From: CAIXPS01 sp034430115
Lineage (GTDB): Bacteria; Chloroflexota; Anaerolineae; J036; Brachytrichaceae
Assembly: GCA_034430115.1 (NCBI GenBank)
Contig: DAOUFG010000063.1
Coordinates: forward strand, 22,580-86,579
DNA: 64,000 nucleotides
Direction of reading: 5' to 3'
A program made the position numbers and the translations under genes. This document shows, one piece after another, positions 17,509-25,385 of the stretch. Positions within the stretch are counted from its first letter, which is position 1. Each line of letters opens with the position of its first letter. The notes under the pieces were generated by a model. It did no database searches and had not been told where the DNA came from. It worked only from the letters and a program-made list of their open reading frames with translations.

Positions 17509-18289
17509 CGTGTGCCCTCCCGTCTTCGTCGCCCAGGTCATATTTCCCGGCATACCCGCGTGGCGTGATCAGCTTGCCTGCGTGGACATAGGATTGGCTG
17601 TTGCCCACGATGACGGTGCTGAGCATGTCCACCGTTGCGGCAGGCAGCCCGGCCAGCGTGAGCAACGTCACGCATTGGTCCGGGCGATAGGCCGCGCGCA
17701 CGATGCCCACCGGCGTCTCGGGCCGGCGATGGCGCAACAATATCTCGCATGCCTGCTCAAAAGGCTGCACGCGCTGATGGCTTTTGGGGTTGTAGAGGCA
17801 CAGCACGAAATCGGCCTGCGCGGCGGCTTCGACGCGCTGCAAGATCTGACGAAGCGGCGTCAGTTGGTCGCTCAGGCTGATGGCCGCGAAATCCGTCATC
17901 AGCGGCGCGCCCAATAGCGCCGCGGAGGCGTTCAGCGCCGACACGCCCGGGATCACGGTCACGGGTGGTTCGAAGGGTTGTGCGCGGTGGCTTAAGAGTT
18001 CATACAGCAGCCCCGCCATGCCATAGATGCCCGCGTCGCCGCTGGAGATCAGCGCCACGTGCCGGCCCGCCTGGGCCAGTTCAATCGCGCGCTTCACGCG
18101 GGGCACTTCCTGGCGCATGCCGCTTGCCTCGCGCGGGACGTGTGGGGCAAGCTCGGAAATGCAATCCAGGTAGGTGAGATAGCCCAGGATGACCTCGGCC
18201 TGCTCCAGCGCCTGGCGTGCCGCTTGCGTCAGATGTTCGGGCGCGCCGGGCCCGATGCCGATCACACAGATGCTGCCTCTCTCCGTCAT
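17489..18289 (-). CDS. cbiH: Cobalt-precorrin-3B C17-methyltransferase CbiH
   Basis: 266-residue corrin methylase that methylates C17 with ring contraction. It begins SICVIGIGPGAPEHLTQAA and contains VALISSGDAGIYGMAGL and IPGVSALNASAALLGAPL, with FVLCLYNPKSH characteristic of the CbiH/CobJ branch. Start at ATG 18289 is 4 nt into the end of the upstream cbiF-cbiG gene (ATGTGGTTCG region), giving coupled translation. The frame stays open to 18823, but that extension is a shadow. Confidence 0.92.
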   Translation of the reverse strand: MTERGSICVIGIGPGAPEHLTQAARQALEQAEVILGYLTYLDCISELAPHVPREASGMRQEVPRVKRAIELAQAGRHVALISSGDAGIYGMAGLLYELLSHRAQPFEPPVTVIPGVSALNASAALLGAPLMTDFAAISLSDQLTPLRQILQRVEAAAQADFVLCLYNPKSHQRVQPFEQACEILLRHRRPETPVGIVRAAYRPDQCVTLLTLAGLPAATVDMLSTVIVGNSQSYVHAGKLITPRGYAGKYDLGDEDGRAHDATTRN

Positions 18290-20127
18290 GTGGTTCGTCC
18301 TGTCTTGGAAATTGCAACCGTCACGTTGCGGAACTTGCGTTTCTCGACCAGCAGTTGCGCATCTTTGCCATGCTCTCTGGCGGCCAGCAACGCCGCCGGT
18401 TCGGCCACGCCCGGCACACCCAGCGCGCGCTTGGCCCATTCCGATGGGTTGGGCAAAGCCCCGATTTGCGCAATTTCTTCCGCCGTGTAGACGCGCAGCG
18501 GCCAACCGTGCTGAACGCACGCGCCGAGCAGGCCCGGTTCGCTCGCCTTTTGCGTGATCGTCGCCGCGCAGAGGATCGACTGTTGTGCCAGCCCGGCATC
18601 TGTAAAGGTTTGCTCCACCGCTGCGCCTATCTCTTCGGCTGATGTGCCACGATTGCAGCCGATCCCCACCGCCAGGCAGCGTGGGCGATAGAGGACGGTG
18701 GGGATTTTTAGATCGGGCGTCTGGCGGGGCGTGATCAATAGCGCAGCCGCCAGCCCGGCCGCTTGTAACGTCTGGATGGAGGCGAAGCGTTGCAGGTGCG
18801 GCGGCGGAACTGCCGGCCACCACGACTCGTCGCCGGCGTCCTGGAACACGCCGACCGTTTCACCGTTAACCAGCGCGCCGATGACGGCGGTCATATGCTG
18901 GTCTTGCTCCAGGTGCCAGCCGTGCGCCTGACCGATCAGGTCCAGCGCGGGCATCTCTTGCGCGTCGCTGGAAGTGGTGATGACGGCTTGCCCACCCAGC
19001 AGCGCGGCCACGTGGCGGGCCAGTGCATTTGCCCCGCCCTTGTGCCCGCTGAGCAGGCTGACGGCGAAGCGGCCCTGCTCATCCAGCACGACGACGCCCG
19101 GATCGGTGTGTTTATCGCCCAGCAGCGGCGCAAGCTCGCGCACCACGATGCCGCTGGCCATGACGCAGACGAGCGTCTCGTGGCTTTGAAAGGCGTTCTG
19201 CAGCACCTGGCGTATCGACGTGCTGTAGCGAACGCAAGACGCCCCTTCGGGCGGCGTAAACCGTTGTGGCGCATAGAGCAACGCGCCCGGCAACAAGGCC
19301 TGTAGTTTCGCCCCTGTTTGCACGCCGTTGCGCGTCAGGGTGATGATCGCCGTCGCGGGCTGGCGTTCCGGCTTTTGCAGTGCCGTGCCATATAGATGGG
19401 AGCGTCCTTCGTTGCCGTTTTCGCTTGTGTGGAGCGCCGGGCTGATCACGATGACGGCCTGGTGCGTGATCTCGGCTGCCTGGGCCTGCGACGTGATATC
19501 GGCTAACGTGCCGCGCATGATCAGCTCGTCGGGCCAACTGGCGCGTTGCACGATTGCGATGGGCGTGTCGTCGGCATAACCGGCGGCGCGCAGTTCCGCT
19601 ACGACCTCGGCGATCATGCCAGCGCTGAGAAAGAGGATCATGCTGGAATGATGCGCTGCAAGCGCGCGCAGTTGTTCGCGCTCCGGCACGGGGGTGCGCC
19701 CGGCTATGCGGGTCAGGATCACCGTTTGCGTATCGTTGGGCAAGGTGAGTTCGATGCCCAGCGCGGCAGCCGCAGCAAATGCCGAACTGACGCCCGGCGT
19801 AACCGTATAGGGCAGGCCGGCCTTGCGCAGTTCGCGCATCTGCTCGGCAATTGCGCCGAAGATGGATGGGTCGCCGGTGTGCAGGCGCGCCACGCACATG
19901 CCCTGCGCAACGGCGTCGCGCATGATGGCGACCTGCTCTTCCAATGGCATGCGCGCGGTGTTATAACGCGCCGCGTCTGCGCGCGCATACTTTAGCACCT
20001 CCGGGTTGACCAGCGAACCGGCGTGCAAAATGACGTCGGCTTCTGCGATCAGGCGCTGGGCCTTCAACGTCAAGAGTTCGGGGTCGCCGGGGCCTGCCCC
20101 GATGAAATGGATGAGACCAGTACTCAT
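18286..20127 (-). CDS. cbiFG: CbiF-CbiG fusion: cobalt-precorrin-4 C11-methyltransferase and cobalt-precorrin-5A hydrolase
   Basis: Single 613-residue frame. Residues 1 to about 255 are CbiF (IHFIGAGPGDPELLTLKAQ, LHTGDPSIFGAIAEQM, TVTPGVSSAFAAAAALG). Residues about 270-613 are CbiG: VCVMASGIVVRELAPLL, LLSGHKGGANALARHVA and LAVGIGCNRGTSAEEI are its hallmark sequences. CbiF methylates C11, then CbiG opens the delta-lactone and releases acetaldehyde; the fusion joins consecutive reactions. Start ATG at 20127 overlaps the stop of cbiX by 4 nt. The joint is in frame with no stop or frameshift. Confidence 0.92.
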   Translation of the reverse strand: MSTGLIHFIGAGPGDPELLTLKAQRLIAEADVILHAGSLVNPEVLKYARADAARYNTARMPLEEQVAIMRDAVAQGMCVARLHTGDPSIFGAIAEQMRELRKAGLPYTVTPGVSSAFAAAAALGIELTLPNDTQTVILTRIAGRTPVPEREQLRALAAHHSSMILFLSAGMIAEVVAELRAAGYADDTPIAIVQRASWPDELIMRGTLADITSQAQAAEITHQAVIVISPALHTSENGNEGRSHLYGTALQKPERQPATAIITLTRNGVQTGAKLQALLPGALLYAPQRFTPPEGASCVRYSTSIRQVLQNAFQSHETLVCVMASGIVVRELAPLLGDKHTDPGVVVLDEQGRFAVSLLSGHKGGANALARHVAALLGGQAVITTSSDAQEMPALDLIGQAHGWHLEQDQHMTAVIGALVNGETVGVFQDAGDESWWPAVPPPHLQRFASIQTLQAAGLAAALLITPRQTPDLKIPTVLYRPRCLAVGIGCNRGTSAEEIGAAVEQTFTDAGLAQQSILCAATITQKASEPGLLGACVQHGWPLRVYTAEEIAQIGALPNPSEWAKRALGVPGVAEPAALLAAREHGKDAQLLVEKRKFRNVTVAISKTGRTT

Positions 20128-20930
20128 GGGGTGATTGCCTCGGCTTCTATGCAGCGTTGCGCGGCGACGTCCAGCAATAGCGGGTGCACCGGCCTGGAGG
20201 TGCCGAGGTAGGCCGCACGCACGACGCGTACCCCAAGCGCGGCCCCCGTTTGCTTCAACGTGGCGCACACGTCGTCGTAGACGCGGCCCCCAAACAGCAA
20301 ATAGGGCGCAACGACCACCTGTCTCGCGCCCGCCTGGTGACACTGTTGCACTGCTTCGGGCACCGTGGGGTGTTGCACCGCCTGGAAGGCGTGTACGACG
20401 GTGCGCCAGGGCTGTCTTTCGCCGAGCTGATGTGCGATCTTGATCACGGCGTCGTTGCTATCCGCTTCCAGGCTGCCGCGCCCGGCCACCAATAACGCCG
20501 TGTCGTTGCGCGGCAGCGGCTGCGCCGCCGTGGTGAGCGCTTCGCCGATGCGGATGTTCAGCAGATCAATCAGTTTCGGATGCGGCCCCAGCGGTGCTGC
20601 GTAACGAACGTGCGGGGCGTCTGGGCCGAGCGCAGCCAGGCAGGCTTGGATGGCCTCGGGCACGTCACGCTTATAGTGATCGCCGGCCCCAAGGAACAGT
20701 GGAAGGATCGTCACGGTTCCCTGGGGGCCGGCTTCTGCCGCGGCTACATGCAGGCCGCTGACCATGTCGGGCTTGGCCAGCTCCAGATAGCAATGCCTGA
20801 CGAGCCGTTGCAGGCGTTCGCCCAGCGCGCCGGCAAATGTCTCAAATTCTGCTAGCCCTTGCGCAGAGCGTGTGCCGTGTCCGATGACGAGAAGAATGTG
20901 TTTTGCCACGCGTGAATCCTCAATATTCAA
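20124..20930 (-). CDS. cbiX: Sirohydrochlorin cobaltochelatase CbiX, long two-domain form
   Basis: 268-residue class II chelatase that inserts cobalt into sirohydrochlorin, the entry step of the anaerobic route. The N-terminal half has HILLVIGHGTRS with the metal-binding His and PLFLGAGDHYKRDVPE with the second His. The C-terminal half is a degenerate repeat: LLVAGRGSLEADSN aligns with the first motif but has Arg where the His should be, so only one half looks catalytic. Start overlaps the end of cobO by 11 nt. Confidence 0.9.
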   Translation of the reverse strand: MNIEDSRVAKHILLVIGHGTRSAQGLAEFETFAGALGERLQRLVRHCYLELAKPDMVSGLHVAAAEAGPQGTVTILPLFLGAGDHYKRDVPEAIQACLAALGPDAPHVRYAAPLGPHPKLIDLLNIRIGEALTTAAQPLPRNDTALLVAGRGSLEADSNDAVIKIAHQLGERQPWRTVVHAFQAVQHPTVPEAVQQCHQAGARQVVVAPYLLFGGRVYDDVCATLKQTGAALGVRVVRAAYLGTSRPVHPLLLDVAAQRCIEAEAITP

Positions 20931-21489
20931 TGCCCGGCTGAGCGCGGATGCCCTGGTCTTTGTAAGGGTGTTTGATCTCGGTCATTTCCGTCACCAGGTC
21001 GGCGTAGTCGATGAGCGGCGCAGGCGCGTAACGGCCGGTGATGATCAGATGCAATGCGGGGGGCTTGTTGGCCTTTAGCCAGCCGATGACTTCGGCGGTG
21101 TCCAACCATTCGAAATGCAACGGATAGGTGAATTCGTCCAGGACGATCACGTCGTAGTTGCCGCTGCCGATGCGTTCTTGTGCCATCTGCCAGCCGTGCC
21201 GGGCCCGCGCAATCGTTTCATCGATGTCGCGGCTGGTCCAGGTGAACCCATCGCCGGTGACGACCCAGTCTATGTTCAGGCGTTTGCCGGCGATGATCTC
21301 GCCGAAGCGCGCGTGTTCGCTCTTGATGAACTGAACGACGCACACGCGCATGTCGCGCCCCCAGGCGCGCAATAGCATGCCCAGCGCGGCGGTTGTTTTC
21401 CCTTTGCCGTTTCCGGTGTTGACGATCACCAGCCCGTGTGTCTGGCGCGCCCTCTGTGAAGTGGCTGCGGATTGCTTGACCTGGTTCAT
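20920..21489 (-). CDS. cobO: Cob(I)alamin/corrinoid adenosyltransferase, CobO/BtuR type
   Basis: 189-residue P-loop protein. NTGNGKGKTTAALGM is the ATP-binding signature and VVQFIKSE is also typical of CobO/CobA. It attaches the adenosyl upper ligand to cobalt(I) corrinoids before the CbiP amidations. The stop is 11 nt inside cbiX and the ATG overlaps the cbiO stop by 4 nt. Confidence 0.93.
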   Translation of the reverse strand: MNQVKQSAATSQRARQTHGLVIVNTGNGKGKTTAALGMLLRAWGRDMRVCVVQFIKSEHARFGEIIAGKRLNIDWVVTGDGFTWTSRDIDETIARARHGWQMAQERIGSGNYDVIVLDEFTYPLHFEWLDTAEVIGWLKANKPPALHLIITGRYAPAPLIDYADLVTEMTEIKHPYKDQGIRAQPGIEY

Positions 21490-22271
21490 TCGAATTGCCT
21501 CTTTTCTCGTTTAGCGTCATCGGCGGAAGCCGCCGGTTCGCTAGAAGTGGACGTGACGCGCAAAGCCGGGTTGGCAAACGCACGCTTGGGTGTGTCCACG
21601 CTCAAAATCCGCCCGCTTTGCATGGCGATCACCAAATCGGCCCAGTCGCGCACCATCTCCCAATCGTGGGTGGAGAGCAGAACCGTCTTGCCTTGCGCCA
21701 CCAGGTTATCGAAGATGGCCAACATTTGGCGGCGCATCCAGGGGTCTAGCATCGCCAGGGCCTCATCGACGATGAGGATGCGCGGTTGCATTGCCAGCAC
21801 GCCCGCCAGCGCGACGCGGGCCTTCTGGCCGCCGCTGAGGGCATGCGTGGGGCGGTCCAACAGGTTATTCACCTCGCATAACCTGGCCGTCTCATCGACG
21901 CAGTCGCGCACTTCTTGCACGCTCAACCCCAGGTTCAGCGGGCCAAAGCTGATGTCTTGCGCCACGCTGGCGCTGAAGAGTTGATCGTCGGGGTTTTGGA
22001 AGACGATGCCCACCTGCTGGCGGGCGGCCTGTATGGAGCGCCGGTCGTAATTGAGCTGCCGGCCGTCGATTTCGATGTCGCCCTTGCTGGGATGCAAGAT
22101 GGCGTTACATTGCAAGAAAAGCGTGGATTTGCCCGAGCCGTTGCGCCCAACGACGGCCACCTTCGCCCCAGCCGGCAAGCTTAGATCGATGTCTTGCAGC
22201 GCGGGCGCCGTATAGCCGGGGTAGCAATAACTGAGCGCGTGGATAGATAGAATCGGTGTCGTCATAGCCAT
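21486..22271 (-). CDS. cbiO: Cobalt ECF transporter ATP-binding subunit CbiO
   Basis: ECF-family ATPase, 261 residues. Walker A GRNGSGKST, Q-loop FQNPDDQLF (typical of ECF A-subunits), signature LSGGQKARVALAG and Walker B ILIVDEALAMLD are visible. It energises cobalt uptake with CbiM, CbiN and CbiQ, all in the same order upstream. Its start overlaps the cbiQ stop by 10 nt. The C-terminal 30 residues are Ser/Ala rich. Confidence 0.92.
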   Translation of the reverse strand: MAMTTPILSIHALSYCYPGYTAPALQDIDLSLPAGAKVAVVGRNGSGKSTLFLQCNAILHPSKGDIEIDGRQLNYDRRSIQAARQQVGIVFQNPDDQLFSASVAQDISFGPLNLGLSVQEVRDCVDETARLCEVNNLLDRPTHALSGGQKARVALAGVLAMQPRILIVDEALAMLDPWMRRQMLAIFDNLVAQGKTVLLSTHDWEMVRDWADLVIAMQSGRILSVDTPKRAFANPALRVTSTSSEPAASADDAKREKRQFE

Positions 22272-23032
22272 AGCCTCGCAGCCAACATGCTGGCTGCCAT
22301 CAGCACTCCCACCGCGGCCAGGCGCAAATCTCGCCGGTAGCTGAGCGGCAGCACGCGCAGGTCCCCCTGGAAGCCACGGCTTTCCAGCGCCAGTTGCGTT
22401 CGGCTGGCGCGCCAGTAAGCCTCTATGAACAGCCGGGAAGCCAGCGTGCCGGCGCTGTGCATGCTGCGCAAGGCGCTCACGTAGCCCAGGCGCGTGTTTT
22501 GTGCCGTGATGATGTGTTCCATGCTGTCGAGCAGGGTGAAGATGGAGCGATAAATCGTCGCCATCAGGTCCACCAAGAGCACCGGCACGCCGAGCCGGCG
22601 CAACAGTTCCATGATGTCCACCAACGGCGTGGTGAGCGCCAGGAAGTTCATCGCCGTGAAGCTGCCGATTGACCTTGCCAGGACGCGCCCGGCCAGGTCG
22701 AGCGCGGCTGGGCTGCTACTGACCCACAGCAGCCCAGCATGCCATTGCCAACTTGTTGTCGCAACGGGCGTGGCGTTGAAGCTCAGGGCCACGCCCATCA
22801 CCGTGAACACCACGAAAAGGCCTTCTCCAAATACGAGTGTGATGACGGCACGCCAGGGCAAACCGGCCCAGACGATGGTCAACCCAAGCATCCACACGAC
22901 GGCCAGGCAGCCAACCGGAACCCGGTCGAGTGTGAGCGCAAGGATCATCGCGCACGCTGCGAGGGCGAGCTTGTAGGCCGGGTCCACGCAGCGCAGCCGG
23001 TTGTGATAGGCGTACCGATCGATCACACGCAT
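22262..23032 (-). CDS. cbiQ: Cobalt ECF transporter transmembrane subunit CbiQ
   Basis: Membrane protein, 256 residues, with about five helices. The coupling-helix motif SRTQLALESRGF (ECF T-subunits carry two A-R-G motifs) is clear near residue 205. It links CbiO to the CbiM/CbiN substrate module. It lies 17 nt after cbiN. Confidence 0.92.
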   Translation of the reverse strand: MRVIDRYAYHNRLRCVDPAYKLALAACAMILALTLDRVPVGCLAVVWMLGLTIVWAGLPWRAVITLVFGEGLFVVFTVMGVALSFNATPVATTSWQWHAGLLWVSSSPAALDLAGRVLARSIGSFTAMNFLALTTPLVDIMELLRRLGVPVLLVDLMATIYRSIFTLLDSMEHIITAQNTRLGYVSALRSMHSAGTLASRLFIEAYWRASRTQLALESRGFQGDLRVLPLSYRRDLRLAAVGVLMAASMLAARLWL

Positions 23033-23049
23033 GGTTTATTCCTCGACGG

Positions 23050-23370
23050 CTAACCTGGCTTGCGGTTGCGCTCCGTGCGCTTGGCGCCGAAGAAATAGCC
23101 GATCACGATTCCGCCCAGCGATGCCTGGAGGGCGAACAACATGCTCTCTATTTCGCCGCCTGGAGGAACCCAGAGGGGTTGGAACCAGGGCTGGTAATCC
23201 GGCTGAACGTCGGTGATCGCCGTCTCGGCAGCGTCGTCAGAGCCGCCGAATTCCGACGATGGGTTCATCGCCAGCGGAACGATTGCCAGCGCGAGGACGG
23301 CCACGATCAAGACGATCGTCACCCAGGGAGTCTTCTTCTTGTTCATTGGGGTTGCAGATTCAGGGTTCAT
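23050..23370 (-). CDS. cbiN: Cobalt ECF transporter accessory subunit CbiN
   Basis: Small protein, about 106 residues, with an N-terminal helix (VTIVLIVAVLALAIVPLA) and a C-terminal helix (LQASLGGIVIGYFFG) flanking an extracellular loop with WVPPGGEIESMLFALQ, which is the CbiN pattern. I choose the ATG at 23370, directly after the cbiM stop and preceded by GGAG; a longer frame to 23391 and a later ATG at 23346 are possible. CbiN binds CbiM and is needed for metal insertion into it. Confidence 0.88.
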   Translation of the reverse strand: MNPESATPMNKKKTPWVTIVLIVAVLALAIVPLAMNPSSEFGGSDDAAETAITDVQPDYQPWFQPLWVPPGGEIESMLFALQASLGGIVIGYFFGAKRTERNRKPG

Positions 23371-23371
23371 A

Positions 23372-24118
23372 TCAGGCTCCAAATAACCCAAGCGACTTCA
23401 TCTCGACGGGGGCGTTGGCGTGCAGGGCACGCATGATCAACACGGTGAGGACGCCCTCGCTGGCGGCCAGCGGGATTTGCGTCACGGCGAAGATGGTGGC
23501 GAATTTGACAAACGAAGCCATGAACCCGCCCGTCGGGTCGGGGAAAGCCAGCGCGAGTTGAATGGAGGTGACGACGTAGGTCGAAAGGTCGGCCAGCGCC
23601 GCCGTCAGGAAGACGTTCAACCATTCCGGCACGCGGCCCATGAGCAGTTTCCAAATGCCAAAGCCGACCAGCGGCCCGACGATTGCCATGCTGACAGTGT
23701 TCGCACCGAGTGTGGTCAAGCCGCCGTGCGCGAGAAGCAGCGCCTGGAATAACAACACGATTCCGCCCAACACGCTCATCACCAGTGGGCCGAAAAGAAT
23801 GACGCCTAATCCCGTGCCTGTTGGGTGGCTGCTGGAGCCGGTCACGCTGGGCATTTTGAGCGCGCTGAGGATGAACACGAACGCGCCGGCCAGCCCGAGG
23901 AGCAGGCGTAGCTCCGGCTTTTCTTTGACGATCTTGCTGACGCGGGCAAAGCCCAGCACCCAAAACGGAATCGCCATGAGGAACCAAACGATGCACCAAC
24001 CGATCGGCAAAAAGCCTTCCATGATGTGCATCTGCGGAGATTTGGCCCACGCAATTTGCGCGCCCAGAAGCAATAGCGCCAGTGCCAGGCTTCCTGCGCG
24101 AGAAACTTTTTTAAGCAC
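23372..24118 (-). CDS. cbiM: Cobalt ECF transporter substrate-capture subunit CbiM (GTG start)
   Basis: 248-residue membrane protein with the MHIMEGFLP motif that forms the cobalt site (Met1-His2 of the mature protein in CbiM/NikM), preceded here by a signal-peptide-like stretch (KKVSRAGSLALALLLLGAQIAWA), and SSSHPTGTGLGVILFGP in the body. A consensus AGGAGG lies 4 nt before a GTG at 24118; an overlapping ATG 2 nt earlier is in the wrong frame. The longer frame to 24178 would run through the terminator hairpin, so I reject it. First gene of the operon, controlled by the riboswitch. Confidence 0.9.
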   Translation of the reverse strand: MLKKVSRAGSLALALLLLGAQIAWAKSPQMHIMEGFLPIGWCIVWFLMAIPFWVLGFARVSKIVKEKPELRLLLGLAGAFVFILSALKMPSVTGSSSHPTGTGLGVILFGPLVMSVLGGIVLLFQALLLAHGGLTTLGANTVSMAIVGPLVGFGIWKLLMGRVPEWLNVFLTAALADLSTYVVTSIQLALAFPDPTGGFMASFVKFATIFAVTQIPLAASEGVLTVLIMRALHANAPVEMKSLGLFGA

Positions 24119-24133
24119 ATGTCCTCCTGATAG

Positions 24134-24171
24134 AAAAACAAAAAACCTCAACCCGGTCTTCCAGGTTGAGG
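24134..24171 (-). terminator. Intrinsic terminator (expression platform of the B12 riboswitch)
   Basis: Read on the minus strand, CCTCAACC and GGTTGAGG arms (24146-24171) form a GC-rich stem, followed immediately by TTTTTTGTTTTT. It sits between the aptamer and the cbiM ribosome-binding site. That placement implies premature termination of the whole operon when adenosylcobalamin is bound. Confidence 0.85.
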
Positions 24172-24271
24172 CAATCACTCCACAATGGTCAATGAGGCAA
24201 CGAAAAACGCCAGATGATGCTCGTTAGAGTATTGTTCTCACCTCCTTGGTCCGAGAAGGCCGTTGAACAGG

Positions 24272-24412
24272 TTACAGTCGAGGCAGGCATCCTGACTTAC
24301 GGCTCACATTTGACTGTCAGCCGATCACAGTTGCGGCACAGCGCTGGACTCTCACCAGCTTCCGCCTTTACGCCCTGGCATCCGGGCAATCGGGTCACCT
24401 CGACGCTATTCA
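24272..24412 (-). promoter_or_regulatory. Cobalamin riboswitch aptamer
   Basis: On the minus strand the conserved core is readable: GGTGAGAGTCCAGCGCTG, then GCCGCAACTGTGATCGGC, and further on the B12 box GTCAGGATGCCTGCCTCGAC (around 24278-24297). Order and spacing match the class of adenosylcobalamin-binding riboswitches. About 100 nt separate it from the terminator, room for an anti-terminator. It would repress the 20-gene operon when B12 is plentiful. Exact ends are approximate. Confidence 0.93.
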
Positions 24413-24426
24413 GTTGTCTGATGCGG

Positions 24427-24454
24427 ATTATAGGAACGCGTTGTATGAAGTCAA
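24427..24454 (-). promoter_or_regulatory. Sigma-70-type promoter of the cobalamin operon
   Basis: Minus strand: -35 TTGACT (24449-24454), 16-nt spacer, -10 TATAAT (24427-24432). The predicted transcription start at about 24420 lies just before the riboswitch aptamer. The -10 is a perfect consensus and the -35 differs at one base. Confidence 0.82.
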
Positions 24455-24599
24455 GTGACATTCATCGTGAACGTTTGATGACCGATCTGCAAGCGCTTCA
24501 TAAGATGAAGCATCCCCGCCTCATTTTCAAAGTCTTGTCTCACGGTGCTCTTGACAGCGGTTCATCTTTTGAAGGTAAACTTGACCCAACTGATAACCT

Positions 24600-25172
24600 A
24601 TGAGCGTTACAAACGAGAATCAATCTGAAACTCCGAAGCTATCCGTTCCGTCAGATCATTTTGAGTTTGACTGTCCCTATCAGGCCAGCGGCCCGACCAC
24701 GCTGCGCTGTTCGAAGTGCAACCGGCCGCTGATGGCCAAGGATGCCGTGCGCACGCCCACGGGCTATGTCTGCCCGTTCTATGTGAAGGCGCGCGTGGCG
24801 ACGTTCTATAACGCCGGCATGGAGCACTACGTGATCGTGGCGGTGCTGGCGTTGGTGCTTGGCGTGGTGGCCGGATATGCGCTGAACTTCATGGGGCGGA
24901 TCGGCTTCTTCGCCATCATCCTCACCCTGTTTGTGGGGCCGCTCATCGGGGGCATCGTGGCGGAGGTGATCCGGCGCGTGTTGGGCAAGCGGCGCGGGCA
25001 ATATTTCTGGCTCGTCGCGGCGATTGCGATGGTGATCGGCGCGTCGGTCTTCACCGTGTTGCCGGCGCTGTTCGGGCTTCTCTCGATGTCCATCAACGCC
25101 ATCTACTCGCTCATCCCGCTGGTGGGCCTGGGGCTGGCCGTCAGCGCGCTCATCGCCAGGATGCGGATATAA
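24600..25172 (+). CDS. Zinc-ribbon membrane protein, 190 aa, unknown function
   Basis: The N-terminal cytoplasmic part has cysteines in the pattern FDCPYQ, LRCSKCNRPL and YVCPFY, suggesting a metal-binding ribbon or treble-clef knuckle. After residue 78 come four hydrophobic segments, consistent with an integral membrane domain, with a polar loop RRVLGKRRGQYF. It is transcribed divergently from the cobalamin operon, about 480 nt from cbiM; the 24455-24599 stretch holds nothing else I recognise. The ribosome-binding site is weak. Function unknown. Confidence 0.72.
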   Translation: MSVTNENQSETPKLSVPSDHFEFDCPYQASGPTTLRCSKCNRPLMAKDAVRTPTGYVCPFYVKARVATFYNAGMEHYVIVAVLALVLGVVAGYALNFMGRIGFFAIILTLFVGPLIGGIVAEVIRRVLGKRRGQYFWLVAAIAMVIGASVFTVLPALFGLLSMSINAIYSLIPLVGLGLAVSALIARMRI

Positions 25173-25179
25173 CTTGGAC

Positions 25180-25380
25180 TTCACCACAGAGACACAGAGA
25201 GCACGGAGATAAAAAGGATATACCGCGCAGACGCAGCGTTTTTCTTAGCGCAAAGAAACAAGGCAACGAAGAACTCAAGGAACCTGTATGAGCCTTTGTG
25301 TTCTTGCTTTGTGTGAATGACTTCTGAATTTACGGCACAGATGTTCGAAACCTCCGTGCCCTCTGTGTCTCTGTGGTGAA
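25180..25380. repeat. Inverted-repeat unit (CACAGAGACACAGAG family)
   Basis: Two 29-nt arms (25180-25208 and 25352-25380) are reverse complements with a single mismatch, separated by 143 nt that contain AGCGCAAAGAAACAAGG and TTGTGTTCTTGCTTTGTGTG. Related sequence recurs at 37345-37486 and 51766-51800. No open frame of note lies inside. It fills the gap between two convergent genes. It looks like a non-coding dispersed repeat or remnant of a miniature element. Confidence 0.8.
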
Positions 25381-25385
25381 TCCCC

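Noticed and set aside
24214..24603. 129-codon frame on the plus strand
   Set aside because: It lies antisense to the cobalamin riboswitch and promoter; the sequence is explained by the conserved RNA and the translation resembles nothing.
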